Below are positions 1-10,991 of a stretch of 64,000 nucleotides of DNA, one piece after another. The stretch's first letter is position 1. Each line of letters starts with the position of its first letter. Source of the stretch: Christensenella sp. Lineage in GTDB: Bacteria > Bacillota > Clostridia > Christensenellales > CAG-917. The DNA is taken from positions 1,488,001 to 1,552,000 of the forward strand of contig CP091723.1 in assembly GCA_022009775.1 (NCBI GenBank). The letters run 5' to 3'. The translations under genes and the position numbers were made by a program. The notes below the pieces were generated by a model. It ran no database searches. It saw only the letters and a list, made by a program, of their open reading frames with translations, and was not told the origin of the DNA.

Positions 1-1194
1 CAAAGAGAGACCAACATTACAACGGTGTTTGTCACCCACGACCAAGAAGAAGCGATGAGTATCTCGGACATGATCGTGGTTATGAAACTCGGCGTCGTGC
101 AACAAATCGGCAAGCCGCAAGACGTGTATGACAGCCCTGCAAACTTGTTTGTCGCAAAATTCCTCGGAACTCCGCCGATCAACGTGTTCAAGGGCGAAGT
201 GAAGGGTGGCAAAGTTTATATCGGCAAAGACGCAGTGCTTGACGCTCCTACGGTTGAAGATCAGGACGTGTACGTCGGTATCCGTCCGGAAGGTTTCATT
301 CTTAACGAAAAAGGCGTGCTTGGATGCAAGCTCAGAAGCGTTGAAGTTATGGGACGCGACGTGAGCATCGTCTCCGAAAACGAAAATGCGGTCAGCCCGA
401 TCATTCGTTCAATCATCGACGCTACAAGCGTTGTCGACACAAACAAGGACGAAGTGCGTTTCGACATCAAACCCAACAAGATTTTCATCTTCTCTCGCGG
501 AAGAATCGATTGGGATGTTCAAGACACGGCAACGGTGAAGTATCAATGGAACAAGATTCGCCGCGCATTGTCCGTTGACGAAGACGGACACGACTTTGAC
601 TTTGGCGTGCTTTCCACAAGAGAAGAGGCAATCAAAGTTGCCACTGCTCAAGAAAGAAAGGAAAAACAACCCAAGTTTGTCAAGAATTTTGTCAAGAGCG
701 CGCAAAAGAAATTTGAAAAACTTATCGATTTGTGCACACCCAAGGCAAAACCCGTCGAGCTCAATCTCGATACTCCCTACGTTTGCGTGGTGGATCATCA
801 AGACGACGCACCCGTGTATTTTGCGGGCGTTGAAGGCGGCAAACTTGTCACCACGCTCGATATAGCAGAGGCATTGGACGTGTTTGCAGAGCAATTTGAC
901 GACGGATTCGGCGTCTACTATCTTGTCGGAGACGAAAAAGTCTATCCGTCTTTCGTTGTTCACAACTCCGAAAACGACGAGAAGAGAATTTTCCTTTGCC
1001 AAGAAGACGAAGAAAAGTGCTTTGCATATATGAATGAAGTCGTTGCGGATGCAAAAATTACCGCAGACGTAGCAGACGTTGAAGAAGTCGTCGAAGATGT
1101 TGTTGAAGACGTCGTCGAAAACGGCGGAGAAGTGATTGTCGAAGAAAAAGTCGAAGTCAAAAAAGACGAAAACACCGACAGCGAGGTAAAATAA
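1..1194 (+). CDS. Sugar ABC importer ATP-binding subunit (MsmK/UgpC/MalK type), 5' end cut off, long C-terminal extension
   Basis: Energising subunit of a CUT1-type carbohydrate importer, acting at the inner face of the membrane. The frame is open from base 1, so the Walker A, signature and Walker B motifs lie outside the window. Visible are the switch histidine region (VTHDQEEAM, about nt 28-57), the conserved stretch QIGKPQDVYDSPAN and a TOBE-like domain containing VGIRPEG. Family members normally end near the segment ending IFIFSRG (about nt 500). Here about 230 further residues follow: a lysine-rich stretch (about nt 640-760), a globular-looking segment (about nt 760-1020) and a very acidic Glu/Val/Asp-rich tail. 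I do not recognise the extension. The stop is one base from the next gene, so this belongs to the transporter operon. Confidence 0.9.
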   Translation, partial: QRETNITTVFVTHDQEEAMSISDMIVVMKLGVVQQIGKPQDVYDSPANLFVAKFLGTPPINVFKGEVKGGKVYIGKDAVLDAPTVEDQDVYVGIRPEGFILNEKGVLGCKLRSVEVMGRDVSIVSENENAVSPIIRSIIDATSVVDTNKDEVRFDIKPNKIFIFSRGRIDWDVQDTATVKYQWNKIRRALSVDEDGHDFDFGVLSTREEAIKVATAQERKEKQPKFVKNFVKSAQKKFEKLIDLCTPKAKPVELNLDTPYVCVVDHQDDAPVYFAGVEGGKLVTTLDIAEALDVFAEQFDDGFGVYYLVGDEKVYPSFVVHNSENDEKRIFLCQEDEEKCFAYMNEVVADAKITADVADVEEVVEDVVEDVVENGGEVIVEEKVEVKKDENTDSEVK

Positions 1195-1195
1195 T

Positions 1196-2149
1196 ATGGT
1201 AGACTCCAAACATCAATGGAAAGCGTGGCTTTATCTGTCGCCGGCGTTGATATTGCTTGCCGTATTTACGGTGTGGCCTATCATCAACACTTTGATTATG
1301 GCGTTTTCGGACGGCTACGGCATGTTGTCTGCTATTGCGGGCGTAAAATTTGAGTTCGGTGTTCAGAACTTCAAAGACGTCGTCGCATGGAACGGTTTCA
1401 CAAGCGCACTTAAAAACACCATATTGCTTTGCGTGTTGACAGTGCCTATTTCCACGATACTTGCTCTTTTGATTGCGGTTACGCTCAACTCGATCAAACC
1501 GCTCAGAAGATTGCTCCAAACCATCTATTTCTTGCCGTACGTGACCAACTCGATTGCAATAGGCATGGTTTTTGCGGCAATGTTCAACATCACGGGCAGC
1601 TTTATCGGCACGGAAGGCGAAATCGTATACACCGCGGGCATCATGAACAACATTATAGAAGCATTTGGCGGCACTCGTATAAACTGGATCAACGCAGGTT
1701 CGTCTTATTGGGCGAACATGACAGTCATGGTTGTGTACATAGTGTGGAACGCGCTCCCGTTCAAGATACTTGTTTTGCTGGGCGGTTTGCAAAGCATAAA
1801 CAATCAGTATTACGATGCGGCGAAGGTTGACGGCACGTCAAAGGGCAGGGTGTTGAGAAAAATCACCGTTCCGCTCCTTTCGCCGATGATCGCATACGTT
1901 GTCATCACGGGCTTTATCGGCGGATTTAAGGAATATTCCAGCGTCGTCGGTATTTTCGGCGAAAAAATGGGACCTGTCGGCGATGCGGGCAGATTGAACA
2001 CCATGGTCGGTTATATCTACGACAACGTTGCGGGACAGATGCCTAACAACCAGGGCAAGGCGGCAGCCGCGGCTCTGATATTGTTTGCAATCATCCTTGC
2101 CGTTACACTTATCAACTTGCAAGTCAGCAAGAAGAAAGTGCACTATTGA
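1196..2149 (+). CDS. Sugar ABC transporter permease (UgpA/MalF type)
   Basis: First membrane subunit of the CUT1 importer, 317 aa. It starts with a hydrophobic helix (residues about 10-35) and has about six predicted membrane segments. The cytoplasmic EAA loop that docks on the ATPase is clear: DAAKVDGTSKGRVLRKI followed by TVPLLSP (about residues 206-230). The ATG lies one base after the ATPase stop, so translation is probably coupled. The sequence does not identify the sugar; maltodextrin, glycerol-3-phosphate or another oligosaccharide are all possible for this family. Confidence 0.93.
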   Translation: MVDSKHQWKAWLYLSPALILLAVFTVWPIINTLIMAFSDGYGMLSAIAGVKFEFGVQNFKDVVAWNGFTSALKNTILLCVLTVPISTILALLIAVTLNSIKPLRRLLQTIYFLPYVTNSIAIGMVFAAMFNITGSFIGTEGEIVYTAGIMNNIIEAFGGTRINWINAGSSYWANMTVMVVYIVWNALPFKILVLLGGLQSINNQYYDAAKVDGTSKGRVLRKITVPLLSPMIAYVVITGFIGGFKEYSSVVGIFGEKMGPVGDAGRLNTMVGYIYDNVAGQMPNNQGKAAAAALILFAIILAVTLINLQVSKKKVHY

Positions 2150-2161
2150 TGGAGGTGTATC

Positions 2162-3046
2162 ATGGCTGAAAGAGTTATGCAAGAACAAAGCGTAAAAAAC
2201 ACCTACATTAGGCAAACGACATTCAAGGTGATCGGATACATCGTCAAGTATGCATTCCTTATTCTTGTGGCGGTGGCGGTGTTGTTCCCGTTCTACTGGA
2301 TGATTATCTCCTCGCTCAAATCGCTTGAAGAATATCGTCAAAGTGTGCCGACGTTTTGGCCGCAACACGTGCTGTGGAGCAACTACGCAGAAGCGTTCAC
2401 GCAAGCAAATTTGTGGAGATTGTTCGGAAACACAGTGTTTGTCGGCATCGTGTCCACGATACTGTCGCTTGTGATAACGATACTCGCGGCATTTGCGTTT
2501 GCAAGGCTTGAATTCAAGGGCAAAAACATTCTTTTTGCGGGCCTGCTCGCAACGATGATGATCCCGGGCGAGTTGTTTACAATCACCAACTATATCACTG
2601 TTTCAAAGATGGAATTGACCAACACCTACACGGTTTTGATCGTACCCTTCCTTGTGAGCGTGTTCTACATCTATCTGTTGAGACAATCGTTTATGCAGAT
2701 ACCCAACGAGTTGTACTATGCGGCGAAAGTGGACGGCACGAGCGACTTCAAATACTTGCTCAAAGTCATGATTCCGCTTGCGCTTCCCACAATCATCACG
2801 ATCACGATTTTGAAGATGATGGGCGCATGGAACTCGTACATGTGGCCGCGCCTTGTTGCAAACGACGATGCGCACGCGCTTGTCACATACGGTTTGAGAA
2901 ACGCATTCCAAGACGTGTCGGGCGATGTGAACTATCCCGTGCAGATGGCGGCTGTTGCCGTGGTCTCGCTGCCGTTGTTCCTGGTGTTTGTTTTCTTCAG
3001 AAAATACATCATGAAAGGCGTGTCGAGAAGCGGTATCAAGGGCTAA
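2162..3046 (+). CDS. Sugar ABC transporter permease (UgpE/MalG type)
   Basis: Second membrane subunit of the importer, 294 aa, with an N-terminal helix at about residues 28-50 and about six membrane segments. The EAA loop reads YYAAKVDGTSDFKYLLKV (about residues 181-198) and the C-terminal region ends in KGVSRSGIKG, typical of MalG-like permeases (the family usually ends in xxGxxxGxxKG). A GGAGGTG Shine-Dalgarno sequence precedes the ATG. It is adjacent to the UgpA-like permease and upstream of the binding protein. Confidence 0.93.
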   Translation: MAERVMQEQSVKNTYIRQTTFKVIGYIVKYAFLILVAVAVLFPFYWMIISSLKSLEEYRQSVPTFWPQHVLWSNYAEAFTQANLWRLFGNTVFVGIVSTILSLVITILAAFAFARLEFKGKNILFAGLLATMMIPGELFTITNYITVSKMELTNTYTVLIVPFLVSVFYIYLLRQSFMQIPNELYYAAKVDGTSDFKYLLKVMIPLALPTIITITILKMMGAWNSYMWPRLVANDDAHALVTYGLRNAFQDVSGDVNYPVQMAAVAVVSLPLFLVFVFFRKYIMKGVSRSGIKG

Positions 3047-3055
3047 TAACAATTG

Positions 3056-3118
3056 CGGAAGCGCGCAAAAACGCGCTTTCCGAAAGCAAGAAATCAAGCC
3101 GTATGGCACTGCCATACG
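3056..3118 (+). promoter_or_regulatory. Two hairpins between permease and binding-protein genes
   Basis: The first stem pairs 3056-3065 with 3072-3082 (CGGAAGCGCG against CGCGCTTTCCG, one bulge) and the second pairs 3100-3106 with 3112-3118 (CGTATGG/CCATACG). Neither is followed by a T run, so they do not look like terminators. By analogy with other CUT1 operons, such structures can stabilise or process mRNA so that the binding protein is made in excess. That role is inference. Confidence 0.5.
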
Positions 3119-3157
3119 TTGATTATAACTAGAATCTATTTATAAAGGAGAATCGTT

Positions 3158-4550
3158 ATGAAGAAAAAAGGTATAGCCATTATACTTTTGGTCGTAATCG
3201 TGATTGCATCGCTCAGCGTGTTTGCTGCGTGTGATAAGAAAGACGACGGAAAACTTCACATCACTTTTTATCACACTATGGGATCAAACCTTTCGGACGT
3301 GCTCAACGAGTATATCGCAAAGTTTGAAACATTGTATCCCGAATACAAGATCGACGCAAAGCAAGTCGGATCTTATGATGACGTCAGAAACCAAGTTTCT
3401 TCCGAAATCATGACCGGAAAACAACCAAACCTTGCATATTGCTATCCCGACCACGTCGCGCTTTACAACATTGCAGGTGCAGTGCAAACTCTCGACGATT
3501 ATATCAACAGCACCGAGACCGTGACAAGAGCTGACGGCACAACCGAAACGCTTGGATTGACGGCAGAACAAAAGGAAGACTTCATCGAAGGTTACTACAA
3601 CGAAGGCAAGCAATTCGGCGACGGATTGATGTACTCCATGCCTTTCTCCAAATCCACCGAAGTGTTTTTACTACAACAAGACGTTCTTTGAGAAGAACAA
3701 CTTGAAAGTGCCCACCACTTGGGACGAAATGGAAGCAGTTTGCGCGGCAGTGAAAAAAATCAACAGCAAGATCATTCCGCTTGGTTATGACTCCGAATCC
3801 AACTGGTTCATCACCATGTGCGAACAACTCGGCTCTCCGTACACTGCGGCAAATTCCGAAACGAAAGAAGGTCACTTCCTTTTCAACAACTCCACCAACC
3901 AAGATTTCATGCTCAGATTCGTGAAATGGTATAAAAACGGTTATGTGACCACTCAAGAACTCAACGGCGGTTACACCTCCGACTTGTTCAAGAAACAAGA
4001 AGCTGTGATGTGCATCGGTTCTTCCGCAGGCGCAAAGCACCAAATTCCTGAAAAAGTCAACGACGAATATCCGTTTGAAGCAGGCATCACCAGCATTCCG
4101 CAAATAAACCCGTCAAACCCGAAGGTTATCTCTCAAGGTCCGTCTGTGTGCATCTTCAGAAAGAAGAACACCGAAGAAGTGAAGGCATCCTGGCTCTTCC
4201 TCAAGTATTTGACCACCAACGCAAGCTTCCAAGCTGACTTCTCCATTGCATCGGGCTACGTTCCGGTCATCAAGTCCGCAGCAGAAGACGCAGTGTACCA
4301 AGAACAAATGGCAGCAGCCAACGGCCACGAAGGACTTCCGCAACTTTCCGCAAAAGTCTGCATCGAGCAAGAACACGCATACTATGCATCTCCTGCATTC
4401 TACGGTTCTTCCAAAGCTCGTGACGAAGTGGGCTCGCTCATTCAAAAGTGCTTCACCGACTGCTCAAAGCTCACCGACGAAGCTCAAATCAAAGCAGCTA
4501 TCAACGCCGCATTCGGTCTTGCAATCTCCAACTGCGTACAAAGCCTGTAA
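3158..4550 (+). CDS. Extracellular sugar-binding lipoprotein of the ABC importer (frameshifted)
   Basis: Family 1 solute-binding protein, about 463 aa after repair, anchored to the outer face of the membrane. It has a lysine start, a hydrophobic signal and a lipobox ending in AACDKK (Cys near residue 25), then SBP features such as ITFYHTMGSNLSDVLNEY and GKQPNLAYCYPDH. The ATG follows a strong AAAGGAG. The frame breaks at a T5 run (3665-3669): with T4 the protein reads STEVFYYNKTFFEKNNLKVP and continues without a stop to 4550. It directly follows the two permeases and should deliver the substrate to them. Confidence 0.92.
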
Positions 4551-4563
4551 ACAAAACGCAAAT

Positions 4564-4589
4564 AAGGCGTATGAATTGTCATGCGCCTT
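4564..4589 (+). other. Hairpin after the sugar-binding protein gene
   Basis: An 11-bp stem (one G.T pair) with a 4-nt loop, 4564-4574 against 4579-4589. No T run follows directly, so it is either a weak terminator or a 3' stabilising element. A second perfect 8-bp hairpin (CGCAAGGC GT GCCTTGCG) lies at 4649-4666, just upstream of the next start codon. Confidence 0.45.
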
Positions 4590-4682
4590 GCATGCGTTGC
4601 AGTGATTTTTAGACGCAAAAACGGCATCTAATGGATGTCGGATATTGTCGCAAGGCGTGCCTTGCGCGAGAATCTTATCGAA

Positions 4683-6000
4683 ATGAAAAGAAACGTACTT
4701 ATAGTCTCAATAGTGTTTGTGTTGTGCGTTTTGTTGACGTGTTTTGTTGCGTGTGGCGACAAAGACGGCGGCAAGATGGTGGACTATGTCTCTCAACTCA
4801 AACTGGACATGAACAGCACGTCGCTCAAGAAAGTCGTGACGATCAAAAACTATGTTGACGGCGACACGACTCACTTTTTGGGCGGACGTAGATTCCACCG
4901 GTGTCGTGAAGGCAAGATATCTTGCAATCAACACCCCCGAGTCGACGGGCAGAATCGAAGAATACGGCAAGCAAGCGTCCAAGTTCACGAAAGAGAAATT
5001 GAAAAACGCAACTTCCATACTCATCGAGTCTGACGACGACAAGTGGAACACCGACGCGAACGGCAGATATCTTGTTTGGGTGTGGTACAAGACGAGCGAC
5101 GACGCAGAGTGGCGCAATCTCAACATCGAGATTTTGCAAAACGGTCTTGCGATTGCATCCAACACGGCAGAGAACAGATACGGCACAACCGCTATGGCTG
5201 CGCTCAATCAAGCTCAACAGTTCAAGTTGAAGGTTTTCTCCGGGGAGAAAGACCCCGAGATGTACTACGGCGAAGCACAAGAGCTCACTCTCAAAGAGTT
5301 GAGATGCAACATCGAGTCGTACAGCAACGTCAAAGTCGCCTTTGAAGGCAACATAGTGCTTGACAGCGGCGGCTCTGTGTACATTGAAGAATACGACGAA
5401 GAGACGGGCATCTACTTTGGCATCTCCGTATACTACGGCACGGCAAATCTCAGCGCAACGGGCATGAAGATACTCACCAAGGGCAATCGCGTGCGCATTG
5501 TCGGATCTGTGCAATACTATGAAACGGGTGATTTGTGGCAAATCTCCGGCTTGCAATACAAGCCCAGAGATCCCAAAAATCCCGACAACATCCAAAAGAT
5601 CGAAGACGAGGGCGGACACGAGCCTGCATATCCGCTTGTGGATGCGGCAACCTTCCTTGGCAAGATCACCATTCAAGGCGACGATGAGGCTATCGAGATG
5701 GATTATGCCAACGCAACGCTCAACACGTCCATTGCGATGAACGAGTTGACGGTGAAGAGCATCTACACCACGACTGCCGAGAGCAGCTCGTCTGTGGGCG
5801 CAATGACCTTCACTTGTCAGACCAAAGACGGCAAGACCGTCTATGTGCGCACAACCGTTCTCAAGGACGAAGACGGCAACACGATCACCAAAGACGCATA
5901 TCTTGGCAAAACCATCAACGTGAAGGGCTTTGTCGACAAGTTTGACGGTGATTATCAGATCAAGGTGTTCTCACCCCAAAACATTACCATCGTTGCATAA
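4683..6000 (+). CDS. Surface lipoprotein with a thermonuclease (SNase) domain and an OB-fold-like C-terminal half (frameshifted)
   Basis: Predicted secreted lipoprotein, about 438 aa. The start at MKRNVLIV gives a signal peptide with lipobox CFVACGDKD (Cys about residue 21). An SNase fold follows (about residues 55-185): DGDT calcium-site motif, ARYLAINTPES carrying the catalytic Arg and Glu, and NGRYLVW carrying the second Arg. Known SNases cleave DNA and RNA using calcium, so an extracellular nuclease is likely. The C-terminal half contains segments such as GNRVRIVGSVQYYETGDLW that look like an OB fold of the kind found in YhcR-type surface nucleases (inference). A T5 run at 4875-4879 breaks the frame; T4 restores DTTHFWADVDSTG. 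The Shine-Dalgarno sequence is weak. Confidence 0.85.
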
Positions 6001-6046
6001 CGATGTCGATGTATAAAAACAAAAATCTTTATTAAGGAGAATAGCA

Positions 6047-9000
6047 ATGAAAAAACTATTAGCAGTTGCACTTGTATTGGTGCTGTGTTTATCAGTGGTT
6101 CTCGTAGCTTGCGACAAGAAGGGCGGCGGTGGAACGACAGATTCCAACAACCCTGTTGCAAAACTCGATGCAGCAGCTGACGCAGTCTACAAGTTTAACA
6201 AGGATAGTATCCCTGCAGAGACAACAGGCAGCTTTGATCTGTCAAAGTCTGTCCCGCTTGAAGGAATTTACTCTTTCCCGGTTGAATGGACTGTCAACAC
6301 CGACAAGATCCAAATTGTCGACAAAGGAAACGGAACTCAAGTCACTGTCAAAATCCCTGAAAGATCACCTGAAGAGATTGTCTACACGTTGACTGCAACC
6401 GTCAAAGCGGACGATGGCTCTACAAAGTCTGTCACGTTTGAGCGCAAAGTCCCGAAATTTGTCGTAGCAACTTATGACGAATACATCGCGGCTTGCAAGG
6501 CAAACGACAAGAACAAAACTTACAATATTGTAGGTTATGTGGTTGCTGTCAATGCGGCTCCGCTTTCAAGCTCAAAGGGTAGCTTGTGGGTTATGGACAA
6601 AGACGGTCACGGCTATTATGCATACGCTCCGGCTCTTGACGCATCGATCACCGCAACAAGAGAAAGCATCAATGCAGAATTCCCGATCGGCACCGAAGTT
6701 GTCGTCACCGGCTCGCTCACTCTTTACAACGGCGCATACGAATTCAACAAAGGCTGCACCGTGACCAAGACCGGTCGCACCGCAGCACAAGACAACGTTA
6801 CGCTTGATTACGTAGATCGCACCGAAGCATTTGCAGCGGCAAAGACAAGCAAAGACGAATCACTTGTTCCGTATCAAGCAACATTGATCGAGCTCAAGGG
6901 TGTCACGCTTGGCGCAAAGAGCGGCAAGAACTACTATTTCACTCTCGGTGATGTCACTGATTTTGTTTGCTACAACGACATCTATCTTATGGATGACGAG
7001 ACATCTGCAGCATTTGCAGAGAAGTGGGTTGAAGGCGCAAAAGCCAACATCAAGGGTGTTGTTAACACATTCAGCGGTGTATATCAAGTGTATCCGCAAG
7101 GACTTGACGCTCTTGAAATTCTTCCCCAAACTGATGCAGAAAAAGTTGCAGGCGTGAAAGGCGCATTGAAACTTGAAGAATCTTACGAAGAAAACTTCAC
7201 GCTTCCCACCAGCAAATTGGTTGATCTCACATGGGCAGTGTCTGGCACCGGCGCAGTCATCGGTGAAAACAACCTTGTCACTGTCACTCGTACAGATGCG
7301 GATCAAAAAGTTGTCTTCACGGCAACCATCAAATCCGGCGAAGTGACGGACACCGTGACTTTCAATGTTACAATCCCCGCAATCGTTGTTGAAGATCCCA
7401 ACACGGTTGTTCTCACAACAAAATCTTTGAAATTGGAACAAAACAAGTTCCAAAACAGCCCGGCTGATGGTGTGACCGTTAACGGTGTCACTTTTGCCTT
7501 TAAAGAAATCGGTTATTATACTGATGGTATCCAAATGCGTCAAAAAGATGGTGTTTACTCATCTTTGTGGAACACCACAGCATTTGAAAGAGCTATTGCA
7601 AGCATAACTTTGAAACTCTCATCAACCAAGTCCGTATTTGACAATGCCAATGCTTTTGCAATCAAATTTGGCAATGCTGCAGACAATCTCACAGAGACCA
7701 TCAGTTTCTCGACTGTGAAAGATCAATTGGAATACACAATCACTCCTGAAGGAAAAGATTGGACATTTATGTCTTTCACAAAAACAATCGAAAAGTACAC
7801 TTTCTATTTTGAAAGTATCACAATCAATTATGCACTTTCTGATGCGGACGCAGTTGTCGCAGACAAAGATGCATTGAAACTTGAAGATAGTTATCATTCA
7901 GCCTTTGACCTTCCGCTCACGGGCGCAAACGGTACAACTATCGCATGGGCTACCAAAACCGAAACGACAGTTGTCGCAATCGATGCTGCAGGTCATGTGA
8001 CCATCAACCCCGTTGATCCGTCAACTGCAATCACTCTTGTTGCAACCATCAGCAAGGGCGAAGCAAAAGCAACCAGAGAGTTCCCGATCACCATTTTGAA
8101 AGAAACTCCTAAATACGTGATCTCTTGGACGGCAGGCGAGCATGGCTCAATCACATCTGCAAAAGTCGGTGAAGCCGATGCAACTAGCGGTGCAGAATTT
8201 GAAGACGGCACTGTCATCACTTTCGTTCTTGCTCCCGAAGAAGGTTATATTGCAAAATATGCAATTGGCGAAGGCGCAGCTGTTGCAGTCAAAGACAACA
8301 CCTTCACAGTCACCGCTGATGAAGCAAAACCATCGCTATCACTTTTGTTGAGCAATATGCAACAAAAACTATTGCTGAATACAAGGCACTCTCCAAAGAA
8401 ACTGCAGGAACCGAAGGCTACAAACTGACCGGTGTTGTGACTTCCATCGATAAGAAAGCAGCTTACATCCAAGATGCAACCGGTGCAGCAGTGTATGTGT
8501 TCTTTGGCTATACTGCTCCCTACAGCAACACTCTCAAAACTTTGCAAATCGGAAAAGAATATACCATTTGCGGTTATTATGATAACTACAGTGGCTTTGT
8601 TCAACTCAAAACCCCCGTTTTGAGTGGCGAAGCAAAAGATCCGGAAACTGCAATCGTTGCAAAAGACCTTGATGAAGCTGCATACAAAGCTCTTACGATT
8701 AACAACAGTGCAGAGCTTGTCAATCTCAAAGGTCTTAAGGTCAACGGCGGTAAGTTCATGCTCGGTGAAACTGCAATTGCATATTACACCGGCAATGTGG
8801 CGGACGCAAATAAAGCCGATTTGGAGGCAATGGTCGCATTGCTCAAAGACGGCGTCAATTTTGACCTTGTCAATGTCAACGTTTGCGTGAATAAGAATGC
8901 AGTTCAAATTGAAATTGTCAGAGCGTCTTCCATCGTTATTGATTGGGAACCGGTCGCAACTATCGATATTGCTGAAATCGGTGTTGAAGTAACTGCACAA

Positions 9001-9891
9001 ATCACCGTTACGGCAAAACCCGCTGTGACCACAGACATCAAGGCAACTTTTGTTTCTGATCATCCCGAAATCGCAAAAGTTGACGAAAACGGCAAAGTCA
9101 CCGGTGTTGCGGCAGGCGATGCAATCATCACTGTCACCGCAAACGGCAAAACCACAACCGTTGCTGTGAAAGTTGTTGCGACTGTTGAGAAATTTGCAGT
9201 CAACTTCACAAAGACCGGCACAAATGGCAACATCACCACCGTCACTGTTGACGGCACAGAAATCAACCCCGGCGACGAAGTCGTAAAGGGCAAGACCATT
9301 GTTGTCACCGTTGCTCCGGCAGATGGATTCAGACTTGCATCCGTCACCATCGGTGAAGGCGCAGCAGACACTTCCGTTGCAGGCAAGACTTCCTTTGAAC
9401 TCACCATCACGGCAAACACCACTTTCGCAGTTGCATTTGAAGAAAAACCTGCAACAAAAACCTTGCAAAAGGCAACTTCTATTGCGGTTGGAGATCAAAT
9501 CGTTTTGGCATATGAGAGCGGTTCAAAAAAATATGAAATGGGCACATATGCAAAAGGTTTCTTCAATATTGCTGCGTATACAGATGTTCCTGCTCAAGCT
9601 CAGCTTTTGACTGTTGTCGCAGGTGCTGCAGAAGGACAGTTTGCATTTAAGACTGCAAGTGGTAAATACTTGACACTTACAACTGATGGCAATAAATTGT
9701 TTGAAAGTGAACTTAGCGCAGTTAACGAAGCGGCTTCTTGGACAGTGACTTTCGATGCAAACGGAAATATAGTTATCACTAGTGTAAAGTATACAAAAAG
9801 ATTCATACAATTTAATGCGAACAGCGGTCAAGAAAGGTTCGCAACTTACACAGGATCACAAAAGAACATAATTGCATATAAGCTTGTTTAA
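6047..9891 (+). CDS. Giant multidomain surface lipoprotein with OB-fold-like and bacterial Ig-like domains (frameshifted)
   Basis: About 1281 aa after repair. A strong AAGGAG precedes MKKLLAVAL; the lipobox is VLVACDKK (Cys about residue 24), followed by a glycine-rich linker. I see three atrophied-Ig-like repeats (starting near residues 35, 365 and 600; two share DALKLE or GALKLE at the start), two or three OB-fold-like regions (about 143-365 and 770-960), a clear BIG2-type Ig domain (about 961-1044, with KVDENGKVTGVAAGDA), two beta-repeat modules ending in FAVAFEE-like strands, and an unrecognised C-terminal beta domain. No catalytic motif is visible. An A4 run at 8326-8329 should be A5. 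It is likely a surface binding or scaffold protein working beside the nuclease lipoprotein upstream. Confidence 0.8.
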
Positions 9892-9923
9892 AATTTGTGT
9901 ATTTTAGTGTGTTTTGAAACAAT

Positions 9924-9961
9924 AAAACCAAAGCCCCGTAGAAATGCGGGGCTTTGGTTTT
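9924..9961. terminator. Bidirectional intrinsic terminator
   Basis: Perfect 15-bp stem including A4/T4 ends (core CCAAAGCCCCG at 9928-9938 against CGGGGCTTTGG at 9947-9957) with an 8-nt loop. It lies between convergent genes and can serve the lipoprotein gene (+) and the phosphoesterase gene (-). Confidence 0.9.
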
Positions 9962-9998
9962 GTATAAGTGTATTTGAATTTGCGGTTTTAGTTGTTGC

Positions 9999-10991
9999 TC
10001 ACAGCCATTTCGTGTTGGTTGATTTGAAGTCGCGCACCATTTGGTCGGCGTCAAGAAGCATTTGTTTCATCTCTTTCTTGCTGTGGACGGTTGCGCCGCA
10101 AGCGCGGTCGTGTCCGCCACCGTTGTATTTTTTCGGCAAGGGTGTTGATGGTCATAAATCTCGAGCGCAGGCGCACGCGGATGCTGCCGTCCGTGTTCTC
10201 GATAAAGGCAAGCCAAGCTATGCTGCCTTTGATGCCGTCAAGATAGCTCACAACGTTGCTTGCTTGCTCGTTGGTGAGCGAAAACTTCTTTGCATCTTCT
10301 TGTCCACGTAGATATACGCAACTCCGTTTTGCGTGACGCGCATCTTTTTGTAGACATAGGATTCAAATTTGAGCACTTCAAACTCGTCGAGATTGAGATT
10401 TGCATACACCCATTCGGTGTCTATGCCTTGATCGAGCATAAGTCCCGCAAGGCGCATGGTTTCGCCGTTGACGCTGCTGTATTTGAATCTGCCCGTGTCC
10501 GTCACCATGCCTGTGAAGATGTAGGTTGCAGCAAGCGAGTCTATCACAAGCTCGCTCTTGAACGTGTTGTAGAAGTCGGCAATCATTTCGCAAAGGGACG
10601 AGCGTTCTTCTTCCACCCATTTGACGTCGCCGTACTCGGTGCGATCGCTCTCTATGTGGTGGTCGATCTTGACGATCTCTTTGCCGAGTGCGAATTTCTT
10701 GTTGGAGATACGGTCGGTGGTGGCGGTGTCGCACACGATGACGAGTGCGTCCTTGTATTCTTCGTCGCTTACGGGCTTGTCTTCGCCGCCCAAAAACGCG
10801 AGATAGTCCGAACTGTCTTCGTTGATGAGAAGCACTCTCTTTTGGGGGTAGGTGAGCGCAAGAATGCGTTGCAAGCCTTTCGTCGAGCCGATTGCGTCTC
10901 CGTCGGGGCGGAAGTGGCGCGTGATTATGATTGTGTCGTATGCCTTTATCTTGTCAAGGATTGCTTGTTTGGTTGCAAAATTGTCCGTCAT
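9999..10991 (-). CDS. nrnA: DHH/DHHA1 phosphoesterase, NrnA-like (frameshifted)
   Basis: About 330 aa after repair. Family members are oligoribonucleases (nanoRNases) and pAp phosphatases acting in the cytoplasm. Motifs in order: RHFRPDGDAIGS (motif I), CDTATTDR, DHH within IVKIDHHIESDRT (metal-binding), and the DHHA1 substrate motif GGGHDRACG near the C terminus. Two frameshifts: T3 at 10289-10291 (should be T4) and T6 at 10128-10133 (should be T5). Repair joins all motifs and gives a stop at 9999-10001. The start overlaps the stop of the upstream paralogue as ATGA, indicating translational coupling. Confidence 0.88.

Noticed and set aside
8245..9498. 417-codon open frame antisense to the giant lipoprotein
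   Set aside because: It is a shadow of the real gene caused by its codon bias; cysteine-rich, no motif, no ribosome binding site.
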